Assembly (NCBI GenBank): GCA_023014365.1
Contig: JAEBUN010000017.1
Location: forward strand, 310,001-374,000
Origin: Lepiota brunneoincarnata
Lineage: Eukaryota > Basidiomycota > Agaricomycetes > Agaricales > Agaricaceae
DNA length: 64,000 nucleotides
Direction: 5' to 3'
In this document: in pieces, positions 46,376 through 54,538 of the stretch
Layout: each line of letters starts with the position of its first letter
Numbering within the stretch: the stretch's first letter is position 1
Notes under the pieces: model-generated
Told to the model about the DNA's origin: nothing
What the model saw: the letters and a program-made list of their open reading frames with translations, nothing else
Database searches by the model: none
Program-made: the position numbers and the translations under genes

Positions 46376-47073
46376 TGTTATGATCCGTGCTCCTTCTGTA
46401 TCCGAGGATAACTGGAGACGGCCTTCAATCACTCTACAAGGTGTCCGAGACGGTTGGCCTTATAGAGCTTAGTGGATCGCGCTCAATGAGATAACGAGGG
46501 AAGACGCCAAGTTAAGGCAGAGAGGTAAACGACCACTGTTAACAAGATTAAAGCTTAGGGCTTTAATCTCTACTTGTACAGGCCTTATATACCTATGAGG
46601 TGCTATATACTCGTTATAGGTTACTTGGCTGTTCTACTGGTCGTGCGCAGTCCTGACCATGATGCGCATCCTGGCTGATGGCATCCTAGTGTTATTTATA
46701 TTACAATGAGTCAGTACTCCTGCTACTGCTGTGCGATGTTCCATCGCTTTCCTCTGACTCATAATCTTCTTCTCCCGATTGTATCTCCATGGAGTCCTCT
46801 CCATTCTCGCTCTCCATTCTCTCGGTGCTTCCATCCGTATCGGAGGTTGGGTCGGTTGATCCATGGTTATCTTCCTCGTCCTCGGGGTATTCCAATATAT
46901 CCTCCAAGGTTATCTCCATTCCTGCTTCTCTCGCCAGGTCCTGCATGGCGGTGTAATATTCCCCTTCCTCGTCTTCGTATTCTTGTGCCCGTAATTGGTC
47001 TGTAGTCTCCTGTACCCATCTTGTAAAATCGAACAATAATTCTTGTTCCTCCCGGTCTGGACTGTTCATAACA
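46376..47073 (-). mobile_element. Solo LTR G, copy 2 (698 bp)
   Basis: TGTTATGA..TCATAACA ends and GCGTT duplications at 46371-46375 and 47074-47078. It splits the U3 ORF of the surrounding E-type LTR: the parts before and after are contiguous in the other E LTRs. About 90 percent similar to copy 1, with intact CpGs where copy 1 has TG or CA. Confidence 0.88.
46701..47069 (-). CDS. ORF in U3 of LTR G, acidic protein of unknown function
   Basis: ATG lies five bases inside the LTR. 122 codons: an N-terminal helix (EEQELLFDFTRWVQETTDQL), AMQDLAREAGMEITLEDILE, then an acidic E/S/D-rich tail ending at 46701. The frame is largely kept in copy 1 (19475-19100) apart from a TGA. It lies upstream of the LTR TATA box, so it would not be on the genomic RNA start of the 5' LTR but would be in the 3' U3. 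It could be the C-terminus of a G polyprotein extending into the 3' LTR. Confidence 0.45.
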   Translation of the reverse strand: MNSPDREEQELLFDFTRWVQETTDQLRAQEYEDEEGEYYTAMQDLAREAGMEITLEDILEYPEDEEDNHGSTDPTSDTDGSTERMESENGEDSMEIQSGEEDYESEESDGTSHSSSRSTDSL

Positions 47074-47283
47074 GCGTTCTGATAGCTTTGTTCACTAAGC
47101 TTAGTGATAATGAGCTGGTTTGAACACTTCCGAGGCTTGAATATCCTCAGTTCAGTTGAACTGGCTACTACGGGATATAGTACCAATCCTCTATAGAGTT
47201 CTTTAATGATATAGCCAATGATTCTATGTAGAGAATCGTTCCAGAGTACGGAATTCATGTATAGGTGTGAAATCGGCATATCA

Positions 47284-47296
47284 GCGGTGGGCTCCA
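47284..47296 (-). other. Primer-binding site of element E (tRNA type)
   Basis: On the minus strand TGGAGCCCACCGC, a few bases after the 5' LTR end at 47300. One base different from that of element A. The E-type LTR at 45286-47283 is inserted right behind it and duplicated its last bases. Confidence 0.6.
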
Positions 47297-47972
47297 GATG
47301 AAAAGGTGGAAACATTCGTGGATTTTTAATATGGATAGAGGGCTTGTTTTCACTAAGCTTAGCCAAAATTTGATAAGCTTAAGCTAATACAAGTGATATG
47401 AGATAGATAATGAACAGTTTCGTCTTTTAGGGTGTTCTGGGGGTGCATTCTGACAGCGAAATTCAAGAGAGTAGTGTTTTAAAGGTTAACAAACAGCCAT
47501 TGAAGTTATTTTAGCCGTACGGTGCAACAATGAAAGGACAATCCCTTTCAATTCAAAGCGCAGGGTCTCTGGTCTCTGGTCTCTGGTCTCCGAACTCTGT
47601 TCTCTGTCTCTGTCTCTGTCTCTAGCACTCTGGAACTCTAAACTCTGAACTCTGTTCTCTGTCTCTGTCTCTGGGTTGGTCGATGACCAAAGAAATCACA
47701 CTTAACAATGCACACTAAATAGTCCTTTGAAACCATTCTTGATCACGGCTTGCAGACTTGCATGTGGAAGTGGGGGTGAGACCTCTTGCTTCTCCATGAA
47801 CAAGTGTGACCATATTTATATTGTTTAGATACATACGAGAGATAGTAAATATGAAATAGAAAACAATAAGCTTAATTGTTACAGGTACTGCAGAATATTT
47901 TGGAAGGTTTGGCAGCATTTCTACCTTGCCCTGGGTTATGGGTTTCTCTCTGATTGACAAATGGCAATCCAG

Positions 47973-48633
47973 TGTCATATCCATGCCAACTCAGAGTCTA
48001 ATCATTTAAACTTCGGCTTCTCGACTCCACGTGTGTTCCACACAACAACCCTCTGCCCTCCGACTCGGCCCCGACCTGCTCCGACCGCAACCCCCTGCCC
48101 CGATCACGCAACCACCTCCACATGTGCCGTGGTCACCTGGCCCTTGGTGTCTCATACCCCCGTCTCCATTTCCTGTCCATAGTCAAGATACGTTATTAGT
48201 CTCCATACCTGTACCCGTTTCCATTCCATTTGTAATCCGTTCGTAATCCGTTTGTAACTAGATCGGTCTCCGCTCCGCTCCGCACGTAGTCAGTACAAGT
48301 CATAGTTCGTAAGGCCAGTAGTATATATACCGTAGGTACTTGGCTTGTACTCCTGAGTCTGATAATCGAATCGAGCAGCGGACCAGCTCCCTGTTCTCTA
48401 TCTTCTCCTCTCTTCTGCCTCGCTCCGCTTCGGCCCCGACTTCCTGAAATACGGACTAGGACAGTAGGAGGGCACAGCACATACGCTGAGGCCGCAAGTC
48501 CAACCCCCCGCCCGACGTACTCCACCTCGGTCCCGAAGTCTACGTACTGACTTCGCCCTGTCCCCCGGTTAACTTATAACAAGGTTACCACCCCGACCCT
48601 CTGCCTCGGTCCCGACCCGCACCAGCTCTAACA
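47973..48633 (+). repeat. Solo LTR of element D (661 bp)
   Basis: TGTCATATCC..CTCTAACA, flanked by TCCAG at 47968-47972 and 48634-48638. It keeps the TATA box and self-priming segment of D LTRs, with more differences than D1/D2 show from each other. It formed by recombination between the LTRs of a third D insertion. Confidence 0.95.
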
Positions 48634-48906
48634 TCCAGCCAGACATGTTCTGTGCTTGTCTGCATTATTCTGCATCCACACAAGTGCATTAAGCCTCTGG
48701 ATCAATTATGATTGGAATGTATGGCATATGGACAATCCCTTGATCCGTTGTAATTAATCTCAGTCAGGCAATATGCCAAGGTGCTGGGACCCACAAAGCA
48801 CTCATTAATTATGAGTCTTTGATATGTCTAGGGTTTTGGGCATTGGGTATCACCTCCCGAACGTTGGACGTTCTGTTCCATGGTCCAGTCATCATTATTG
48901 GGCTTG

Positions 48907-49239
48907 CTATGGGCATAATACACCTGCGACAGCTGCTATGTACATTCTGTAGGTTCCAACAAATCCGAGTTCATCAGAAAACTGCTTGTAAGGTCCCTGG
49001 ATGTGACCAGAGCATACTTGATAGGCTATGTAGAGTCCGGAATCCCTCCAGAGAGCATTCTGATAGCTTGGTTCACTAAGCTTAGTGATAATGAGCTGGT
49101 TTGAACACTTCCGAGGCTTGAATATCCTCAGTTCAGTTGAATTGGCTACTACGGGACATAGTACCAATCCTCTATAGGGTTCTTTAATGATATAGCCAAT
49201 GATTCTATGTAGAGAATTGTTCCGGAGTATGGAATTCAT
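48907..49239 (-). CDS. ORF in U3 of the E 5' LTR, unknown function
   Basis: Counterpart of 17690-17980 with 110 open codons; it extends further at the C-terminus because a stop there is absent. Differences from the other copy are few and mostly conservative. No domain recognised. Confidence 0.4.
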   Translation of the reverse strand: MNSILRNNSLHRIIGYIIKEPYRGLVLCPVVANSTELRIFKPRKCSNQLIITKLSEPSYQNALWRDSGLYIAYQVCSGHIQGPYKQFSDELGFVGTYRMYIAAVAGVLCP

Positions 49240-49264
49240 GTATAGGCATGAAATCAGTGTATCA

Positions 49265-49789
49265 CTGTTTACCTAATACCACAAGAGCATCACCAAGTTG
49301 CTGCTTGGTCCCCCTGATAGAGACATGGCACTTGTTGGCACTTCCCATGGCCACAGAGTAGACATGGAGGTGAGCACCACTGATGTCAGCAACCTGCTTG
49401 AGGCCACAGCCGCCACAACCGACCACGTGCCCACCCATGTTGTCGGTGATGACAAGGGTGGCCTGATAGCAATTGGCCTTGTTGTCCCATGGGTAGTGAG
49501 CCAACAGCAGGAGGGTAGTAGAGGAGCCTTTAACTGTGGGGTGAGTGTGACCCAGGTGGTTGGGAGTATGTACAGGAATGCCTGCAGAGCAGGACTTTCC
49601 CTTTTGGGTAGAGGCTGCTTGAATGACAGCTGGAGTGGGCACAGCAGTGGCTGTTGAGGATTTCTCCTTGAGAGTATGAAGGCAAGACAAGAGCAAACCA
49701 ATCAAGTGGTTAAGCTTGCTGATCTGGGCCAAGAGGGCCTAGGTGTCTTCACCAGAACGCAAGGGACCCATGGGAGCAGGGGTCACCAT
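49265..49789 (-). pseudogene. Element H protein, N-terminal part with KH-like domain
   Basis: ATG 49789; a TAG at about 49739 (CAG expected), then open to the E insertion. A leucine-rich helix (SKLNHLIGLLLSCLHTLKE) is followed by an S/T/P linker. Then comes a KH-type RNA-binding fold: VITDNMGGHVVGCGGCGLKQ with a GxxG-like GCGG loop, SGAHLHVYS, and VSIRGTKQQLGDALVVLG. The protein continues at 19671-20233. H has no pol, so it would need another element for movement. A KH protein inside a small self-primed LTR element suggests RNA binding or packaging, but that is inference. Confidence 0.62.
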
Positions 49790-49916
49790 TGATATGTACA
49801 GTGGGCACAGGGGTTTTCTGCTTGCCTGAGGACTTTCAGCAAGGCATACTAGTGGTAGGGCTGTGTAAACAGGGTAGATGGGGGGCAGAGAGCTAGGGTG
49901 GCAAGTCTGCATAGAG

Positions 49917-49927
49917 ACTCAAATATT
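49917..49927 (-). other. Self-priming site of element H, decayed at one CpG
   Basis: Minus strand AATATTTGAGT, one base after the LTR. The LTR holds ACTTGAATATT (49961-49971, minus). The two pair at 9 of 11 positions, and both mismatches vanish if each was a CG (AATATTCGAGT with ACTCGAATATT). The 3' LTR has ACTTAAATATT, the form with both bases changed. Confidence 0.55.
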
Positions 49928-49928
49928 C

Positions 49929-50248
49929 TGTTAGGGGAAATAAGAGGCCAGAACCAATTTAATATTCAAGTGCTGATCATAATTGGCACATGTGCTACTT
50001 AAGTACAGCAACAGTCTGCACACAGACTGGGTAACCAAACACTATGTAGACTACCAGTAATAGCATGCACAAACAACATACAACAATATAGATTGTACAC
50101 AGGATCAGACTCAGGAATGGGAGTGGCCAAAGGATGAGGCTGGGTTTGGTGTTGGGCATTGGCTAGGATGGCTGAGCCCAGATGCTTTACCACAGACCAC
50201 TAGACGTACCTTGCATAAGGGGGGGGCAAACCCACAAGTCCCCTTACA
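49929..50248 (-). repeat. 5' LTR of element H (320 bp)
   Basis: TGTAAGGGG..CCCCTAACA; mate at 20297-20616. A TATA-like TACTTAAGTA lies about 30 bases before the predicted RNA start. Confidence 0.9.
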
Positions 50249-50253
50249 TCCAC

Positions 50254-51338
50254 CCTATGAGAGGCAAGGAGAAACCCCATCACACCAAAAACCTAAAACC
50301 CTGCATGCTCCACACTAGAACAGACATGATGGATCATTACCCATCAACCTGGGAGGAAACTCCACAACTATGATGACCTCACCTCAGGTAAAGCTCAAAG
50401 ATGCTGCAGGACCACAGTCTTTCAAGCTGGAAACATATAGGATACCAGCAAATATCTCAAACCTATTGCTAGTGGCCACCATGGCTTAACTCCTCTCACC
50501 TTCATCCTCGCCACCCTGGCATCCATCCTCATCACAATAGGCACACTCCTCCAATGTTCACTTGTCAATATGGTTCATACAGCACTGTAGCACAGACAAC
50601 AAATCTCCTTAATATGGTCCTTGGCATGTATCAAAAAAAAAATGTAACCCCTCCACAAGCTTGGTGGATAGTTTTCTAGTGATTAAACATAAGAATATGA
50701 GGGAAGCCATTCTAGTTTGTCCAATGGGCTGGACAAATGTTGATGATCATGGCCACTGTGCTTGCATGAATGTGGTGTTAGCTGCTGTGCTTACGAGAAG
50801 CATTGCTTGTGCTTGCACAACTCATGAATGTTGATCAAACATTGTTCCTCACATAGTTCAAAGGAAAAGGGCTAAGGTATGGATTGTATGTTATGATTTG
50901 TCACAGCAGGATGATATAGCTTGTTTCAGAGTTCTTTCTTGTCAGAATCAGGAGAATTAGCTACATATCAAACTGGGTTTACAATGCACAATCCAGGAAG
51001 GCATAGTAACCTATGCTCACAAAGAAGCAGTCTGCCACACACATGATGTGGTGATCAAGGTTTGACATTAAGATATTCAGTGCTTAAAGTCACATTCATA
51101 CATAGTTAATTGTTCCACTATGTGTTGGTCCCTTGCAAAGGAAGGAACATGTGAGTCACACCTGGCTGGTGATAGTTGGAGGGTGGTTGATGATCCTTGA
51201 ACTTTTCACTGTCAACAGCCACATTCTCAGGCTTGTTATACTGTATATATTGATGTCATTTCCCATCTTCCTAAGGAAATAATGTGATTAACATGGTGTG
51301 TGCTTCTGTAAGCGCAAAAACTTATACAATGATTTCTC
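50254..51338. other. CpG-depleted sequence, no gene recognised
   Basis: No frame of useful length and very few CG dinucleotides (one at about 50787, another at about 51310). Probably ancient repeat or gene debris. Confidence 0.4.
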
Positions 51339-51746
51339 ATATTTACATCAGACAAGGGCACTCAAGGGAAGCTGTTTCTAGATCACTGCAGATGGCCATA
51401 AATGCTGTCCTGACATGCTTGGGAGGAGGACAGGTTAGCACATGGGTTTTACCCCACCTACAGTCTTAAATGATGATATCAACATCTGATTACCTGTTTT
51501 GTCTTGTACCAGGGATGGTTCGTTTGTCACCAAATGACAACCTTTTGATGAGTTAACAGCAGTAAAAAAATTTAATAGCCATGGCTGTGTTGCCTGCTGA
51601 CAACAACAAGGCACATTTGTTGATTGTCATCATATCTGGCATGAATCCCCAAGCCACCAGCACTAGTGGCCACACTCTGTAAATTGTGGATCTAACCCTG
51701 GACTAGCTAGAAACAACAACCATCCAAGTTCCGAGATGGCCCTCAA
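51339..51746 (+). repeat. Segment P, copy 1 (CpG-depleted)
   Basis: Direct match to 54058-54465. Many differences are CG in the other copy and TG or CA here, for example in the GACATGCTCGGGAGGAG stretch. It ends where a 16-base unit is doubled (CCATACTAGTGGGATT, about 51750-51781) before the NACHT fragment. Confidence 0.75.
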
Positions 51747-51767
51747 GCCATACTAGTGGGATTCCAT

Positions 51768-53560
51768 ACTAGTGGGATTGCAGTGGCAGGGCTACACTGA
51801 TTTTCTTGCTTTGTCACATGCAGCATTAGGCTTTTTCATGTTTGCCTGTGATTATATGATTTGTTGATGTCCCTGGAGTCAGAGACCCAGTATCATAGCT
51901 AGCCACTATTGTTGTAATTGCTAAGAGAACTGTATCCTCTGTCAAGGGGCATGATCCACTTGCCATGCTCCATTTTCTGTATAATGAGCTACTTAAGCCT
52001 GTCCCAGAAGAGATTCAGGTTATTACTAAGAGGCTACTTGGTTTTATCATCCTAAAGGATCAAGGGTTTTCCACACCCACGCACACACCACCTTTCTAGA
52101 TTTTGTGTAATATTTGAAGCTCAAACAAAATTTAGCCTATACAGTGATCAACTGTCACTTGGGACACCACATTGAGATTATTTTTTTCTGCTTGCTGTTG
52201 GCCCCATGCTACCATATAAATTGTGCTGAAGTATAGTAAGTAGTGGTCTATATAACATAGAAGCTCATTAAAATAAATCCTGATACAACAACTGTTGGTA
52301 TGTTTTTTTGAGAGTTTGACACTCAAAATTGCCAAAAACCATCATTTGGGACAGTGTGACCAAGGTGTGACACTCAGTTATTAGTCAGCCTCCTTGACAT
52401 CCCCACCAGCCTCTCCTTCACCAATCCCTGTCTCCTGCTCCACTAGAGCCCAAATTTCGGCTCTAGTAGCACATTTATGCCAATTTCCTTAATTTTGCCA
52501 GTGAAGAATGAAGTCCCTGAGGCTCTGGCAAGCAGCAGCAGCACCACCAAGCTTCTGGTTGAGTTCTGCTTGCTCTTTCTGCTTTTTTTGAGCAATAGAC
52601 TTGGCTTGAGCAATCATGAAATATATGTGTCAGAATATGGCCACAAAAGAAAGGTTGGAAGGGAATACAGATTTTTGATTTTATGAGCATGCCTCTACCT
52701 AAGCTGAATGTCACACTCTCAAAAAAAGTCAGCTAGCACTGCACTCTGAGCACCCAGGCATGCCAAATTTCACTTATGAATAACCTGAATGCATACCTAC
52801 AGGTTTAACCAAAAATTGGGACAAAATAAGCATTTTCTCAGACTTAAATGACATTTGATCTGACTCTGAAAGTTGTTTGGGCCCATTTTGAGTAGTTTTG
52901 AGGAAAAAATCATATCTTCCTCATTCATCTCACCTTCAATCCTCACAAATTTTGGGATTCACATAGATACAGGTGGGTTACATTTTTGATGATTTTCCCA
53001 AGGTATTTACTTTAGGGGCTGAGGTACAATCGTTGATTGTCCCAAGTGACGGTGGTGTCCCAAGTGACGGTCGATCACTGTAGTGCTCTTCACAAGCTTC
53101 ATTCTGTCCTACAGATCCCAGAGTTTGGAAGAGTGTCGACGGACGAAATCAAAAGTTTCCATGCTTCTTTAGCTGACTACCTGCGCAATCCTGATGCATC
53201 GGGCAAGTTCTGAGTTAATCCTCAGGGAGCAGGATTGGACCTGCGGTTGTTGTGCCTCTGGGTATTGTAGTCCGAAGTTTCAGTGAGCGTCCGATGAATG
53301 TAGACCCATCGATCATCTTACTGATAAGCTGTTCAATTGAGTGAACACATTCCCTCTTCGGTGTACAATGGCTCTAGTATGGCGTTCCTGTTATTATAAC
53401 CCTTGGCTAGGCAACTGGGTTTGGAGGGATGCAGCACATGCCTTTTGCCACCATTTAATGCCATGTCCTGGTCCTCGCTGTCCGTTTGGGACACACATAA
53501 TGGGGTCTAGATCCGTAGCGAATAGAGGGTGAGTGAGCCCATAGTACTAGGAGGCCTTGG
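51768..53560 (+). pseudogene. NACHT/STAND gene fragment, C-terminal half, interrupted by a MITE
   Basis: 51768-52141 and 53083-53560 together match 58950-59735 of the NACHT gene downstream, in the same orientation. The left part has lost its CG dinucleotides, the right part keeps them. Stops are present in both. The MITE 52142-53080 sits at a TA site in the middle. It covers the region after the nucleotide-binding domain plus the downstream HHLMPCPGP segment, so it is a partial duplicate, not expressed as a full protein. Confidence 0.8.
52142..53080. mobile_element. Tc1/mariner-like MITE or decayed transposon (939 bp)
   Basis: TA duplication (52140-52141 and 53081-53082). Terminal inverted repeats of about 29 bp start CAGTGATC; left reads CAGTGATCAACTGTCACTTG, right (reverse complement) CAGTGATCGACCGTCACTTG. 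The two differences are exactly the two CpGs. The right end has an extra tandem copy of the inner repeat (GTCCCAAGTGACGGT twice). On the minus strand a short coiled-coil reading frame (~52620-52480) may be a leftover of an ORF. The CAGT start and TA target fit the Tc1/mariner/pogo superfamily. Confidence 0.8.
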
Positions 53561-54057
53561 TGTTTGGGGTATGTCCGACAGTGGTAGCACTTTAGAAAAA
53601 GGTTCGTCAAGCTCTGAGTATTGAGGGAGGGCTGGGGCCGGGGGGTTGGTGGCGAGTGGTGGCGAGTGGTGGCAGTGTTAGCATTGGTGTTGGTGTTGGT
53701 GTCAGTGTCGGTGATGGTTGGGATGTTGTTCCGTACGACGCATCTGATTCCGTTGCTGGCTGGGCATAATTGCGAGTGTCAGATGGTGATCATAGTGCCA
53801 AGGCTGGCATGCTGTAGGGTGGTCTCATAGATGGTGACGTGTTCGTCGAGTTGGAGGTATCAGGTATGGCCAGTGGTTGAAAAGGATGCTAGATATTGTG
53901 GTATCCACGCGAAATTGAAGGCTGGCAAGCGAGGGAGGAGGGTATGTACTACAAAGGTAAAGTTTCGCGTACTAACTTGCAAGTCGTGTGACCTTGTCAC
54001 GTGTCCGCCTCGCGCAAGAATCAGCCTCTGGTGAGGCATGAGCCAGATGCCCCGCTC
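53561..54057. other. Interval with GT-rich simple repeat, no gene recognised
   Basis: GGTGGCGAGT units and GTTGGT/GTCAGT runs at 53635-53725. CG dinucleotides are frequent here, unlike the sequence to the left of 53.0 kb. Frames on either strand are short. Confidence 0.4.
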
Positions 54058-54465
54058 TCGTATTTACATCGGACAAGGGCACCCGAGGGAAGCTGTTCCT
54101 AGATCACTTCAGATGGCCGTAAATGCTGTCCCGACATGCTCGGGAGGAGCACGGGTTAGCATATGGGTTCTACGCCACCAACAGTCTCAAATAATGATAT
54201 TGACACCTGATTGTCTGTTTTGTCTTGTACCGGGGATAGTTCGTTTGTCACCAAACGACAATCTTTTGATGAGTTAACAGCAGTAAAAAAATCAATAGCC
54301 ATGGCTGTGTTGTCTACTGACAAGAACAAGGCACGCTCCATTGTCTGCCACCATGCCTGGCATGAATCTCCGAGTCACCAGCATTAGTGGAACCCATACT
54401 CTGTAAAATGTAGATCTAACCCTGGAATAGCCAGAAACAACAACCATCCAAGTTCCGAGATGGCC
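54058..54465 (+). repeat. Segment P, copy 2 (CpG-rich)
   Basis: Direct duplicate of 51339-51746. It immediately precedes the HET gene by about 75 bp, so it may contain its upstream region. No domain recognised in its frames. Confidence 0.75.
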
Positions 54466-54538
54466 CTCAAGCAAAACAGAGCTTTTTGATTTATAGTTGA
54501 ACTGGGTGTCAACCGCGGGTCAATAGCTATATAATCCG

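Larger units (their letters stand above)
45286..47283 (-). repeat. Extra LTR of the E family inserted in the primer site of E, carrying solo LTR G
   Basis: Starts TGATATGCCG (47283) and ends ACCTTTTC (45286). It is about 1,295 bp without G. Flanked by GCGGT at 45281-45285 and 47284-47288, a 5-bp target duplication lying within the primer-binding site of E. It has more CG dinucleotides than the other two LTRs, so it is a younger insertion, now a solo LTR. Confidence 0.8.
36267..49264 (-). mobile_element. Element E, 5' portion (large Ty3/Gypsy element)
   Basis: From the 5' LTR at 49264 down through primer site, gag, pol and the antisense genes Y and X-tail to the D2 insertion point. With 15377-19670 and without inserted D2, extra LTR, G and D-solo copies, E is about 14 kb. 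It sits inside the KH-domain element H. The octamer TAAGCTTA recurs throughout. CpG content is low except in the inserted LTR copy 45286-47283. Confidence 0.82.
47300..49264 (-). repeat. 5' LTR of element E, interrupted by a solo D LTR
   Basis: Starts TGATACACTG at 49264 and ends ACCTTTTC at 47300; 1,299 bp after removing the D LTR and its TCCAG copy. It has the palindrome TCACTAAGCTTAGTGA (49073-49088) and the U3 ORF. Outer flank on the minus strand is AACAG. Confidence 0.82.
49265..50248 (-). mobile_element. Element H, 5' portion (small non-autonomous LTR element)
   Basis: 320-bp LTR, self-priming site and the 5' part of a KH-domain reading frame, cut by element E at 49265. Outer flank TCCAC (50249-50253) is the reverse complement of GTGGA at 20617-20621. 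Confidence 0.85.

Noticed and set aside
46701..47366. 221-codon open frame across the two E-type LTRs
   Set aside because: Its start lies in the end of one LTR, passes the primer site, enters the next LTR and then LTR G. It is an accident of three insertions, not a gene; only the parts inside each LTR were listed.
47715..47984. ~90-codon frames in LTRs of E (also 18240-18548 and 45696-45980)
   Set aside because: Open in all copies, but the region holds the TATA-like box and transcript start area and the frame's ends vary with LTR insertions; similarity among copies alone explains it.
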